Source: Rana temporaria
Lineage: Eukaryota > Chordata > Amphibia > Anura > Ranidae
Direction: 5' to 3'
Assembly (NCBI RefSeq): GCF_905171775.1
Contig: NC_053491.1
Location: 139,361,983 to 139,425,982 of the forward strand
DNA length: 64,000 nt
Shown: positions 11,789 to 22,700 of the stretch, in pieces
How positions within the stretch are numbered: the stretch's first letter is position 1
Layout of the letters: each line of letters opens with the position of its first letter
Notes under the pieces: generated by a model
Seen by the model: only the letters and a program-made list of their open reading frames with translations
Databases searched by the model: none
What the model was told of the DNA's origin: nothing
Position numbers and translations under genes: made by a program

Positions 11789-12450
11789 GGGCCAGATTCA
11801 CAAACATTTGCACTTGCGCCGCGTATCAGTGATACGCTACGCCGCCGTATCTTACCTGGCAGAATTTTGAATCCACAGCGAATTCGCGCCATAAGTTACG
11901 GCGGCGTAGTGTTTTTCTGGCGGCGTATTTTAAATTGGGTGGGTTGGGGGCGTGATTCATTTAAATGAAGCGCGTCCCCGCGCCGAATGAAATTTCCCGC
12001 CGTGCTTTGCGCGAAATGACGTCGCACCGATGTCATTTTTTAACTTAGACGTGAGTTACATCCTTTCCTATTCACGGACGACTTACACAAAAAATACTTT
12101 AACATGGCAAGTCTATCTATACGCCACAAAATAGCAGCTTTAACTATACGCCGGGAAAAGCCGACTAGCGATGACATAAGAGAATGCGACGGCCGCGCGT
12201 ACCTTTGTGGATCGACGGAAAAAGCTAATTAGCATACCCGACGCGGAAAACGATGCGAACTCCACCCAGCGGGCGCCGAAGTATTGCACCTACGATCTGA
12301 AGGCGTACAAAGCCGTACGCCTTTCGGATCGAAGCCAGAAGCCGTTGTATCTTGGTTTGAGGATTCAAACTAAAGATACGACGCGGCAAATTTGAAAGTA
12401 CACCGGCGTATCAGTAGATACACCGGCGTACTTGCTTTGTGAATCTGCCC
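11789..12450. mobile_element. MITE family A
   Basis: Ends gggccagattcacaaa and tttgtgaatctgccc. Interior has the family's 'tacgccgccgtatc' and 'gatacgacg' inverted blocks. CTCT occurs on both sides (11785-11788 and 12451-12454), consistent with a short duplication. Confidence 0.8.
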
Positions 12451-13438
12451 CTCTTTATTTAAAAATTACATTTGTTTCAAAACACGCATCTTTTTTTTTC
12501 TTTTTTCAGAAAGAACCTTTATTGAACATTTTCAAGTATGCAGGTTCCACACATTCTCAAAATATAGCATCCAGTACATCAAGTCATAGAAATGTAGTTA
12601 AGTACAATTACAATGTCCAACACTATATAGTCTGATACAAATCTGAGCCCTTCGGTGTTAAATCTGAAGGCTCCACCAATGGGCCAAAAGAGCAGGTATG
12701 AGAATAGTGCCACAGCGTGTTAACAGCTGCCTATTATACCTTAACTGTGAATTTAAAAACAATATTGAAAATGTCACCCTACCCTAATTTTCAGTTAATG
12801 ACTAGGTCAACCGGAGCCAAACCAGGAATGTCAAGCCAACCTTCACAAACCCTATCAAATTTGGCAAGGCATCCTCTGGTTTGATAGATATCCCGCTCAT
12901 ATCGTCAGGTTAGAATCACTTTAAATTGAGTGCTGTGCTGGAGGGACTTGGATCACAGTTGCATCCATTATAAACACAGAACACATATCCAAGTCTTCAG
13001 CTGAACAAAACTGTGAATGATAATAAAATTAAACCTGTGCTGTAAATACAGTAGGTGCTAGGAATAATTAGCTCACTACTGCTGAGCAATATCAAATATT
13101 ATAATTCCAGATACGAATTGCTGAGAACATTCCTAATTAATATTCCCAGACTTTCAGATAAAGCAGATGCATTATTATAATCTCTCAGACGAGCTGATTA
13201 CTTGCTAGTGAAACAATAGGCAATCTTGTACCACCCAGCGTTAGTAAGGCAGAAAACCTACATCCAACTGGCTTTTTCTTGGCTTCCTGTTGTATAAACA
13301 GTATGATCCAGTCTCTGGACAAATTAAAGACCTTTTTGACTCATATTGATACAGAAACATTTAAAGTGATATGAGACTTGCTCATCAACTTTTCCACTGC
13401 ACTCTGCACTATACTTTCCTTGCTTAGACTTTACACAC
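12451..13438. other. Unassigned interval, possible L1 tail
   Basis: A T-rich start (12490-12530, 'tttattgaacattttcaag') resembles the 3' end of an L1-type LINE in minus orientation, as at 47690, but no coding part follows. The rest, up to the BEL LTR, is unassigned. Confidence 0.35.
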
Positions 13439-13977
13439 TGTGCTGCCCCAATAGGGGCATAGAATATGAGATGCATAGCCTCAGTTAATATTAGCATTGT
13501 TATATAGATTAGAGTTTATATAGTGTGGTTTGCCTACTATTTTCTCATAGCTAAATCTATGTGTTATCCTATGCTGCCATCCAGTGGCCTTTGTTGCAAT
13601 GCACATGTTTTATGTGATTCTTTGAGTTACCACATATTTTCACTGTATGTATGCCCCTCCCTGCTTCCTGTGTGGAGTACTTCCTGTGTCATCTCTTCAG
13701 CCAGCAAGCCACATGTGGGAAGGACACTCATGTACTCTGCTCAGTAGGTAGGAAAGGCATCATCTTTTGACCGCACAATACTATCACCATTCATCTGCTG
13801 TTCCTGTTATCTGCTGTAACCCCTGAAGTTTAAAGAATAAACACCTCTTTTGAATGAATCGGTATTGACGAGTTCAGCTGTCTGACAAGGATTGTCCGCA
13901 GTGAGTATATCTGCTTATACAGGCCAGGCATAGAGGTCTCAGCAAGGGATATATCGCTATCACAACAATCGGAGTCA
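13439..13977 (+). repeat. 5' LTR of BEL/Pao element
   Basis: Starts TGTGCTGCCCC and ends GGAGTCA. Aligned by eye to the 3' LTR it has the same length and about four substitutions (two in 'cagttaatattag', one each in 'catccagtgg' and 'cagtaggtagg'). An AATAAA polyadenylation signal lies at about 13836. The 74-codon open frame inside it occurs in both LTRs and is probably chance. Confidence 0.93.
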
Positions 13978-14164
13978 AAAGATGCATAGAATTCTTACCG
14001 CATGCTGGGTATATGTGTGTGCCTAATCTGCAATCAAGCTCAGTGCCAGCCGCCATCTTGTGAAAAGCACATGGTCGCACAAGCTTAATGCGCTTCATGT
14101 AAATGTGGAAAGCGGTTTCTCTAATTGAACTGTGTTACCCCACCTGTCTAAGCTGCTGTTCGTC
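13978..14164 (+). other. BEL/Pao 5' untranslated leader, left part
   Basis: Sequence between the 5' LTR and the hAT insertion. It should include the primer binding site just after 13977 ('aaagatgcatagaattc'); I cannot name the tRNA. The leader resumes at 28921 and runs to the gag start at 28954. Confidence 0.7.
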
Positions 14165-14172
14165 TTCTTAAA

Positions 14173-14351
14173 TAGTGTTGAGCAGAATATGCCATATTCG
14201 ATTTCGCGATATATCTCGAATATATATTCGAATATTCGAGATATATTCGCTAAATTCGAATATTCGTGATATTTTATCGAAATTAATTGATTGCGATTTT
14301 TCGCTATTGCGAATGCGAAAATAATTGCGATTTTTTTAATAACTGCGGTAT
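14173..14351. repeat. Left terminus of hAT: TIR and ATTCG-rich palindromes
   Basis: After the TAGTGTTG terminus comes a block dense in 'cgaatattcg' and 'gatatattcg' short palindromes. The right terminus (28800-28912) has the same composition, so these are candidate transposase binding sites. Confidence 0.8.
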
Positions 14352-14860
14352 GAGCGCTCTGATTGGCTTAGAATATTCGTGATATTTTATCGAAATATCG
14401 CAACATGCGAATGCGATATTTATTGCGCAATTTCGAGATATGCTGGAGGAGCGCTCTGATTGGCTCAGAATATTCGTGATATTTTATCGAAATATCGCAA
14501 CATGCGAATGCGATATTTATTGCGCAATTTCGAGATATGCTGGAGGAGCGCTCTGATTGGCTCAGAATATTCGTGATATTTTATCGAAATATCGCAACAT
14601 GCGAATGCGATATTTATTGCGCAATTTCGAGATATGCTGGAGGAGCGCTCTGATTGGCTCAGAATATTCGTGATATTTTATCGAAATATCGCAACATGCG
14701 AATGCGATATTTATTGCGCAATTTCGAGATATGCTGGAGGAGCGCTCTGATTGGCTCAGAATATTCCTGATATTTTATCGAAATATCGCAACATGCGAAT
14801 GCGATATTTATTGCGCAATTTCGAGATATGCTGGAGGAGCGCTCTGATTGGCTCACTCTG
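14352..14860. repeat. 97-bp subterminal tandem repeats with ATTGG boxes
   Basis: Five full units plus a partial sixth, starting at 14352, 14449, 14546, 14643, 14740 and 14837. Each holds 'ctctgattggct' (an inverted CCAAT box), 'cgaaatatcgc' and 'gcgaatgcgatat'. They are almost identical, implying recent expansion. They lie just upstream of the accessory gene's first exon and could act as enhancer or transposase-binding array. The same CTCTGATTGGCTC occurs at the other end near 28394. Confidence 0.92.
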
Positions 14861-15007
14861 AAATCGAATATTCGAGATATTTTAACGCAATTTCACAAAA
14901 TGCGAATGCGAAATTGATTGCAGATATTTCGAAAACTGCTGTAGCAGCACTCTGAAATCGAATATGTATGATATTTTAACCCAAAAACATATTGCGATTG
15001 CGATTTT

Positions 15008-15034
15008 TCGATCGCGCATGCGCAATCGCGCGAA
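15008..15034 (+). promoter_or_regulatory. NRF-1-like site upstream of accessory gene
   Basis: 'atcgcgcatgcgcaatcgcg' contains the palindromic core GCGCATGCGC recognised by NRF-1 in vertebrates. It lies about 80 bp before the first ATG with no obvious TATA box nearby, as in many TATA-less NRF-1 promoters. Function is inferred from the motif alone. Confidence 0.5.
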
Positions 15035-15243
15035 CAACACGCGACCATTTCCTGGAGCCTTGCCAGTTTCCAATTTATGTTCGCAGCGCAATATTACAGC
15101 AACATGGTTGGAAGCAATTTCACTAAGTCTGAGGAAAAGTTGCTGATTTGTGTAAGTATTTTGACCACTGTTATTTCATCATCTTCAACTGCATTTTATT
15201 CTAGTTTAAAAGTTAGTATATATGTTCAGATATTAGTATTTCA
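15020..15243 (+). repeat. Promoter/exon 1 duplication, copy 1
   Basis: The block 'gcgaacaacacgcgaccatt' through exon 1 and the first ~90 bp of intron 1 is repeated about 948 bp downstream. This copy has the NRF-1-like core just upstream; the second does not. Confidence 0.85.
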
Positions 15244-15249
15244 CAAAAA

Positions 15250-15949
15250 ATGTGTCTCCTGCTTTTACAAAACTACAAGTCCCAGCATGCCTGGACAGCT
15301 GCAGACACCCTGGTTGGCAAATGTGTATTTAGGCACTTTTCCTTGTTATTTAGCATAATGAATTTAACATTTTTTTGGACATAGGACGTATGCGAACGTC
15401 CTGACTTCAGTGTCCTCAAGGCCCAAGGACGTTCGAATACATATTGCCCTTTAGATGTTGCAGAACTACAACTTCCAGCATGCCTGGGAATGCTGGCACT
15501 TCTAGTATTGTAAGTTCTGCAGGCCCACATTTTTCAGGCCTTTATGCACGGGTCTCTAAACTGTGGCACCCTAGATGCAGCAAAAGTAAAATTCTTAGCA
15601 TGCACTGACAGACCGTGGCTGATGGGAGTAGTAGTTTTGCAACAGCTGGAGGTGGACTGGTCTTGAAACCCAGAGTTAGGTAACAAACCCGTAGTGTTTT
15701 GCAACCATTCTGCCTCCAGCTGGTTATTTTCTGTTGAAAAGCCTGTGGCGTGCAAAACACAACCCAAAAACTCCACCCGGTGCAAGGAAAAATTTGCACA
15801 CACCTAAAGAGTGACATCACAAAAAACTGCGACGGTTGCATACGTCAGTGGTCCTCCGAAAAGGTCCCGTCTCTGACCCCCCGGGGCGTTAGGCTCCTGA
15901 CAGGGAAAAGAGTTACTGTGGTCCATACAGCCGAAGCCATATGGACCCA
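15250..15949. other. Intron 1 spacer with MITE-like fragments
   Basis: Holds scattered pieces of 'aactacaagtcccagcatgc' and 'gcaacagctggaggtgg' type sequence, which also make up the hAT MITE at 63067-63224. No complete element is seen. Open frames on both strands are short and unrelated to known domains. Confidence 0.5.
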
Positions 15950-16175
15950 TCTCGGTCCAAGCAGCGCAATCAACACGCGAACAACACGCGACCATTTCCT
16001 GGACCCTTGCCAGTTTCCAACTTTATGATCGCAACGCAATCGCAGAGCAAGATGGTTGGAAGTAATTTCACTGTATCTGAGGAAAAGTTGCTGATTTGTG
16101 TAAGTATTTTGACCACTGTTATTTCATTATCTTCAACTGCATTTTAGTCTAGTTTAAAAGTTAGTATATATTCAT
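15950..16175 (+). repeat. Promoter/exon 1 duplication, copy 2 (alternative first exon 16052-16099)
   Basis: Repeats copy 1, including an ATG exon of exactly the same 48 nt (16052-16099, MVGSNFTVSEEKLLIC) and the same gtaagt donor. It can splice to exon 2 in the same phase. Differences include Lys to Val at position 8. Either exon could serve as the first exon, so the gene may have two promoters. Confidence 0.85.
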
Positions 16176-16583
16176 AATTATGCAAATGATAATGGCTGCT
16201 ATATTTATGTAAAAAAGGTGGCGACCGAAATGGCAGTATATAAAATCTGTCATGTTACCCCTGTCATTGATTAATAAGGCGAGAATGCTTCCAATTGTTG
16301 AATAGCATACATTTATGTCATATATCCATAAGGCTGTCAACAAAAGTATTACAATATACTTTGTTCTTCATCTTGCAGAAGTTCCTGGAAACAGGATACG
16401 ATGAGCTGCGGAGGCAGCAAGAAAAACAGGGAGTTATAAGCTCCCTGATTGAGGAACTAGGCGAAGAACACACTCGCATGGCGATCCTCAAAAAGTGGTC
16501 CGACCTGAAGAGGCGCCAGATGAACCGGGTCAGGCGTATCCGGAATAAATATCATCCTGGTAAGTTATTGGTCACAGTTATGT

Positions 16584-17102
16584 TTTTTTTCCCCTAAAGT
16601 GTATTTTGTGCGTGTACTCGAGAGAGGAGCCGGACTGCAGGAGTTGGGAGTAGGCAGGCCTCCCCCAGAGGTAATCTGCCACCTTTCTCCATGCCCCGGG
16701 TGGCAATGGCGGGTGTGAGGGGGTCCTCCCACACAGACCGTCCTACCTGCTCCGCTTCGAAGCCCAACGGGGCAGAGGGACTCCCTATAAGGGAGTGAGA
16801 GGATTTGCCCGCTCAACCAGCCCCGTTAGTCCTTCGCCTCTCTTTTTAGAGACCGCATGGTCAGAGTGCGTGCATGTTAACCCAATTGCGAGTGCGTGTG
16901 TAAGTGTGGTGGTTTTTGTGGGAGGGAGGTGGGCATACTAAGCGCAGGCTTACCTCGCATAGCACACCCACCGGGGGCCGAGCTGAGACCACCAAACTCA
17001 ATTCACATGTAGCCGAGAGCGGGATCCGAACCCCTAGCTGCAGAGGTGAATGGCTTGTCAGCGCAGTGGCAATCGCGTTGAGCCAGCCCGGGTCCCTTGG
17101 GG
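16584..17102 (-). mobile_element. tRNA-headed SINE with 10-bp TSD, in intron 2
   Basis: Flanked by acagttatgt at 16574-16583 and 17103-17112. Read on the minus strand it begins 'ccccaagggacccgggc', has an A-box-like TGGCTCAACGCG and a B-box-like GGTTCGGATCC about 60 nt later, and ends in a short A tract (T run at 16583-16590 on the plus strand). These are the RNA polymerase III promoter boxes of a tRNA-derived SINE. The body of about 400 bp is not one I can name. Confidence 0.8.
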
Positions 17103-17199
17103 ACAGTTATGTAAGGTCATATGTAATTAATGTAAGGTCAGATGTTGTTAACCAAGACGCCATGTTGTTGTAACATATATCACCACCAGCCAAGGTATT

Positions 17200-17635
17200 C
17201 ATAGTACTGTTGGAAAAAAACATGGGACAGCAGACAGGAACACAGAAGTTATGTGGGAACATACTTTTCCCATTGCTTTGCATGGGACTTTAAACAAAAA
17301 GCCCGACCCTCACCAATGGGGTTAGTTAAGGGATAAATTAACGATCCTATACTTTAAGTGGACGTATAGATAACATGTGACCAAGTGTTATCGAAATATC
17401 TACAGCTGTTATGAAATAACATGTATTTCCCATAGAGTTGAATGGGACTTTAAAGAAAAACCCTGACCAAGGCAAATGGGGGTGGGTATGGGTTAAACCA
17501 CCAATCCTATATTTGTGGCTGACATATAAGTAACCTGTGTGCCAAGTTTCATGTAAATATCTTTAGCCGTTTGGACGTGATGGTGGAACATACATACATA
17601 CATGCACACACACGTTGAGTTTTATATATATAGAT
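17200..17635. mobile_element. Unclassified retroelement fragment, copy A
   Basis: Contains 'cagaagttatgtgggaacat', 'tttgcatgggactttaaa' and a 3' part with 'catacatacatacatgcacacacacgtt' ending in TATATATAGATT. It shares its first half with 19188-19480. The 'acccggcgttgcccggtc' start of copy B is seen in many animal genomes; I suspect a Penelope-like or non-LTR origin but cannot prove it. Confidence 0.5.
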
Positions 17636-18268
17636 TCCCACTAAATTCCTGTGTTAGGTGTGGGGTTGTTATAGTAATCCTGTGTACTCCATCAAGTCCT
17701 TTTTTTTAACATGAGATCGTCTGAACAAAACAAAGGAGACAAAAACAGCTCATTTTACCATGGTGGCAGCCCAGCTCACGCTCAGTCCCCTGTAGTGCCC
17801 ACAAGACCCTTTAATATAACATTGTCCCATTGGTTAACTGTCTATATAAATTAATTTGTATTCATATACAATACAGTAGAGTACACAGAATTTGCATACG
17901 TCATTAGAAAACATTTTTATAATATATGAACATTGTGTTATTATAGGAGCTCCGCTACCAACTGTGCGCCCCAAGCGCACAAGGCGACAGGCCGCAGAGG
18001 AGGAGCAGGAGGAGGATGTGGAAGAGGAGGAGAGGGATGAGGAGGAGCAGCCAGGGCCATCCACATCACCACCCCCAGTTCCTGTGGAGGAGCAAGAGGA
18101 GGAGCTGCACCCCCCCCCCCGAAACTTCTGGTGGAGTAGTGGGTGACGAGGAAGAGGAGTAGGATGAGACGGTTAATTATACCGTCAATCAGGAGGGTAA
18201 ATATGTGCACATATATTAATAAAATTTCAACAATAAAATGTAGCTCTAAAAATGGACAGCATTTAAAG

Positions 18269-18836
18269 CAGGGCTGTGGAGTCGGTAGATAAATTTTTCG
18301 ACTCCGACTCCTCAGTTTTATGTACTTCAGACTCCGACTCCCCGACTCCCCGACTCCGACTCCTCTGTATTAATATGCGAATGTATTTTATAGATTCCTT
18401 GAGGGAAAGAAACGCAAACTACCACAGGACTACTGGCTGGGAAGCCAACAGTCTACTGTATTGCACAGTTTAAGCAAAAGACAAACACAATGAAAACAAT
18501 CAAGTGACTGGATAGTAGCAGCAGGCTTAAACATCAGGAACATGATCTTTAACAGTTCAAAAATACAGACCACATTATTTGGCTGTTTTAGAACCAAAAC
18601 AAAGCTTATCTATAATGAACCAAAAAAAAAATATGAAAAACCTAGAAATGGTTTATATTAATCTTGAAATGTAGTTCTAGGCTTAGCAAATGCAAATAAA
18701 TGCAATGTAGAGTTCTAAGGAAGAGAATTGCCTCTGCCAGATCCTCTTTCATAGAGTCTCTTAAGTCAGACTTTATTATTTTTATGGCTGAAAATAATCT
18801 TTCGTAACGGTCTTTGAAATCCAAATGTTTTTTTCT
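18269..18836 (-). pseudogene. Truncated second hAT element, hATC remnant
   Basis: Begins at a hAT-style terminus 'cagggctgtggagtcggtag' with repeated 'gactccgactcc'. The minus-strand frame 18824-18642 encodes a hATC-like block (YERLFSAIKIIKSDLRDSM), the dimerisation region of hAT transposases, followed by 'EDLAEAILFLR'. Only the 3' end of the element is left. It lies in intron 3 of the accessory gene and is unrelated to the large host hAT. Confidence 0.75.
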
Positions 18837-19029
18837 TATATCCTAACAGTTCTAAAAAAGCTAGAGGTGAAACAAGCTGCCATGAAAAACCTGACGAAGA
18901 GAGTAATGGCAAATGAGCAGCAGATACTGTTTTTGATGCGCCAAAATCAACAACTGGTGCAACAACTGGCGAAAAACATGGATGAGGTGACAGAGCTTCA
19001 GAAGTTAATGTCCTAATTTTTTTTTTTTT

Positions 19030-19046
19030 TTTTTTAAATAAAAAAT
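19030..19046 (+). terminator. Polyadenylation signal of accessory gene
   Basis: An AATAAA hexamer follows the TAA stop by about 20 bp, after a T run. Position and strand fit the end of the plus-strand gene. Confidence 0.55.
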
Positions 19047-19187
19047 GTTATATTTTGCAAAGGTTTCATTTCTTATTGAAATTGTTAGTTTTTTAAACAC
19101 ATCTAACTTCACATCTAACACATCAACATCAACATCAACATCAACACATCTAGCTTAATAATAACCGAAAACATTTTATACTATTAC

Positions 19188-19480
19188 TAGCTGAATACCC
19201 GGCGTTGCCCGGTCTTCCTATCTTAACCTTTTGGGGAGGAAAATCATAGTAATATAAATATACCCATCTTTTATATAAGGGTGTTGGTAAGGGTTAATTT
19301 AACTGTTATATATTTTTATTTGGCATATAAGTAATATGTATAGCGGGTATTATTGAAATATCTCCAGGCGTACAGAAGTTATGTGGGAACATACATTTTC
19401 CATTGATTTGCATGGGACTTTAAAGGAAAACCCCGACCCTCACAAATGGGGGTAGTTAAGGGATAAATTAACTATCAGTG
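19188..19480. mobile_element. Unclassified retroelement fragment, copy B
   Basis: Starts 'actagctgaatacccggcg' plus ttgcccggtc and contains the same 'gttatgtgggaacatacat' to 'gggataaattaac' block as 17200-17635. It ends abruptly at the satellite array. Confidence 0.55.
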
Positions 19481-19487
19481 GTATCAG

Positions 19488-19684
19488 TGAACAGCAGTGG
19501 TAATAGGAGTATATATAGAGTGGGAATTAACTTTTTACATAGGTGTCTTGACTGAGCAGCAGCAGCAGTAGTAGTAGTAGTAGATACAGAGTCATATCAC
19601 TTGGGCAGGAGGTGCCATGATGAACAGCAGTGGTAATAGGAGTATATAGAGTGGGAAATTACTTTTGACATAGTTGTTTTGACT

Positions 19685-19725
<41 letters not shown>

Positions 19726-22700
19726 TTAGCAGTAGTAGTTGATACAGAGTCATATCACTTGGGCAGGAGTTGCCATGATGAACAGCAGTAGGAATAAGAG
19801 TATATAGAGTGTGAAACAACTGCTGACATAGGTGTATTGACTGGGCGGCAGCAGCAACAGCAGAAGCAGCAGTAGTAGTATTAACAGTAGTAGTTGATAC
19901 AGAGTCATATCACATGGGCAGGAGGTGCCATGATGAACAGCAGTAGGAATAAGAGTATATAGAGTGTGAAACAACTGCTGACATAGGTGTATTGACTGGG
20001 CGGCAGCAGCAACAGCAGAAGCAGCAGTAGTAGTATTAACAGTAGTAGTTGATACAGAGTCATATCACATGGGCAGGAGGTGCCATGATGAACAGCAGTA
20101 GGAATAAGAGTATATAGAGTGTGAAACAACTGCTGACATAGGTGTATTGACTGGGCGGCAGCAGCAGCAGAAGCAGCAGTAGTAGTATTAACAGTAGTAG
20201 TTGATACAGAGTCATATCACATGGGCAGGAGGTGCCATGATGAACAGCAGTAGGAATAAGAGTATATAGAGTGTGAAACAACTGCTGACATAGGTGTATT
20301 GACTGGGCGGCAGCAGAAGCAGCAGTAGTAGTATTAACAGTAGTAGTTGATACAGAGTCATATCACATGGGCAGGAGGTGCCATGATGAACAGCAGTAGG
20401 AATAGGAGTATATAGAGTGTCAAATAACTGCTGACATAGGTGTATTGACTGGGCAGCAGCAGCAGCAGAAGCAGCAGTAGTAGTATTAACAGTAGTAGTT
20501 GATACAGAGTCATATCACATGGGCAGGAGGTGCCATGATGAACAGCAGTAGGAATAGGAGTATATAGAGTGTCAAATAACTGCTGACATAGGTGTATTGA
20601 CTGGGCAGCAGCAGCAGCAGAAGCAGCAGTAGTAGTATTAACAGTAGTAGTTGATACAGAGTCATATCACATGGGCAGGAGGTGCCATGATGAACAGCAG
20701 TAGGAATAAGAGTATATAGAGTGTGAAATAACTGCTGACATAGGTGTATTGACTGGGCGGCAGCAGCAACAGCAGAAGCAGCAGTAGTAGTATTAACAGT
20801 AGTAGTTGATACAGAGTCATATCACATGGGCAGGAGTTGCCATGATGTACAGCAGTCTTAATAAGAGTATATAGAGTGTGAAATAACTGCTGACATAGGT
20901 GTATTGACTGGGCGGCAGCAGCAGCAGAAGCAGCAGTAGTAGTATTAACAGTAGTAGTTGATACAGAGTCATATCACATGGGCAGGAGGTGCCATGATGA
21001 ACAGCAGTAGGAATAAGAGTATATAGAGTGTGAAACAACTGCTGACATAGGTGTATTGACTGGGCGGCAGCAGCAACAGCAGAAGCAGCAGTAGTAGTAT
21101 TAACAGTAGTAGTTGATACAGAGTCATATCACATGGGCAGGAGGTGCCATGATGAACAGCAGTAGGAATAGGAGTATATAGAGTGTCAAATAACTGCTGA
21201 CATAGGTGTATTGACTGGGCAGCAGCAGCAGCAGAAGCAGCAGTAGTAGTATTAACAGTAGTAGTTGATACAGAGTCATATCACATGGGCAGGAGGTGCC
21301 ATGATGAACAGCAGTAGGAATAAGAGTATATAGAGTGTGAAACAGCTGCTGACATAGGTGTATTGACTGGGCGGCAGCAGCAGCAGCAGAAGCAGCAGTA
21401 GTAGTATTAACAGTAGTAGTTGATACAGAGTCATATCACATGGGCAGGAGGTGCCATGATGAACAGCAGTAGGAATAGGAGTATATAGAGTGTCAAATAA
21501 CTGCTGACATAGGTGTATTGACTGGGCAGCAGCAGCAGCAGAAGCAGCAGTAGTAGTATTAACAGTAGTAGTTGATACAGAGTCATATCACATGGGCAGG
21601 AGGTGCCATGATGAACAGCAGTAGGAATAAGAGTATATAGAGTGTGAAACAACTGCTGACATAGGTGTATTGACTGGGCGGCAGCAGCAGCAGAAGCAGC
21701 AGTAGTAGTATTAACAGTAGTAGTTGATACAGAGTCATATCACATGGGCAGGAGGTGCCATGATGAACAGCAGTAGGAATAGGAGTATATAGAGTGTCAA
21801 ATAACTGCTGACATAGGTGTATTGACTGGGCAGCAGCAGCAGCAGAAGCAGCAGTAGTAGTATTAACAGTAGTAGTTGATACAGAGTCATATCACATGGG
21901 CAGGAGGTGCCATGATGAACAGCAGTAGGAATAAGAGTATATAGAGTGTGAAACAACTGCTGACATAGGTGTATTGACTGGGCGGCAGCAGCAGCAGCAG
22001 AAGCAGCAGTAGTAGTATTAACAGTAGTAGTTGATACAGAGTCATATCACATGGGCAGGAGGTGCCATGATGAACAGCAGTAGGAATAAGAGTATATAGA
22101 GTGTGAAACAACTGCTGACATAGGTGTATTGACTGGGCGGCAGCAGCAACAGCAGAAGCAGCAGTAGTAGTATTAACAGTAGTAGTTGATACAGAGTCAT
22201 ATCACATGGGCAGGAGTTGCCATGATGTACAGCAGTCTTAATAAGAGTATATAGAGTGTGAAATAACTGCTGACATAGGTGTATTGACTGGGCGGCAGCA
22301 GCAGCAGTAGTAGTATTAACAGTAGTAGTTGATACAGAGTCATATCACATGGGCAGGAGGTGCCATGATGAACAGCAGTAGGAATAAGAGTATATAGAGT
22401 GTGAAACAACTGCTGACATAGGTGTATTGACTGGGCGGCAGCAGCAACAGCAGAAGCAGCAGTAGTAGTATTAACAGTAGTAGTTGATACAGAGTCATAT
22501 CACATGGGCAGGAGTTGCCATGATGTACAGCAGTCTTAATAAGAGTATATAGAGTGTGAAATAACTGCTGACATAGGTGTATTGACTGGGCGGCAGCAGC
22601 AACAGCAGAAGCAGCAGTAGTAGTATTAACAGTAGTAGTTGATACAGAGTCATATCACATGGGCAGGAGTTGCCATGATGTACAGCAGTCTTAATAAGAG

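Larger units (their letters stand above)
15104..19016 (+). pseudogene. hAT accessory gene: Myb/SANT-like DNA-binding protein with coiled coil (damaged)
   Basis: Four exons with matching phases: exon 1 15104-15151 (MVGSNFTKSEEKLLIC, donor gtaagt), exon 2 16379-16559 (acceptor cttgcag, donor gtaagt), exon 3 17947-18196 (acceptor ttatag, donor gtaaat), exon 4 18850-19016 (acceptor cctaacag, stop TAA). Exons 1-2 encode a Myb/SANT or trihelix-type domain with the Trp of 'LKKWSDLKRRQM' and a basic stretch 'RVRRIRNKYHPG'. Exon 3 starts with a basic 'RPKRTRRQ' (possible nuclear signal) and continues as an acidic, proline-rich linker. Exon 4 is a leucine/glutamine coiled coil ('QQILFLMRQNQQLVQQL'). 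Such Myb-plus-coiled-coil proteins are the usual second protein of Harbinger transposons. In this copy an 11-C run shifts exon 3 out of frame (stop at 18146) and the restored frame would meet a TAG near 18161, so the protein is probably truncated. The poly-C shift could be a sequencing error; the TAG is less likely to be. Confidence 0.8.

Noticed and set aside
13523..13747. 74-codon open frame in the LTR
   Set aside because: Present in both LTRs simply because they are copies; no domain or start context supports a protein.
16990..17102. True tRNA gene
   Set aside because: A and B boxes are present but the segment is the head of a SINE with TSD and tail, and the cloverleaf is not intact.
15104..19016. 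Accessory gene as a nested, separate Harbinger transposon
   Set aside because: I looked for a second set of termini with a 3-bp duplication around the gene and found none; the gene begins next to the hAT subterminal array. Not fully excluded, since old ends could have decayed.
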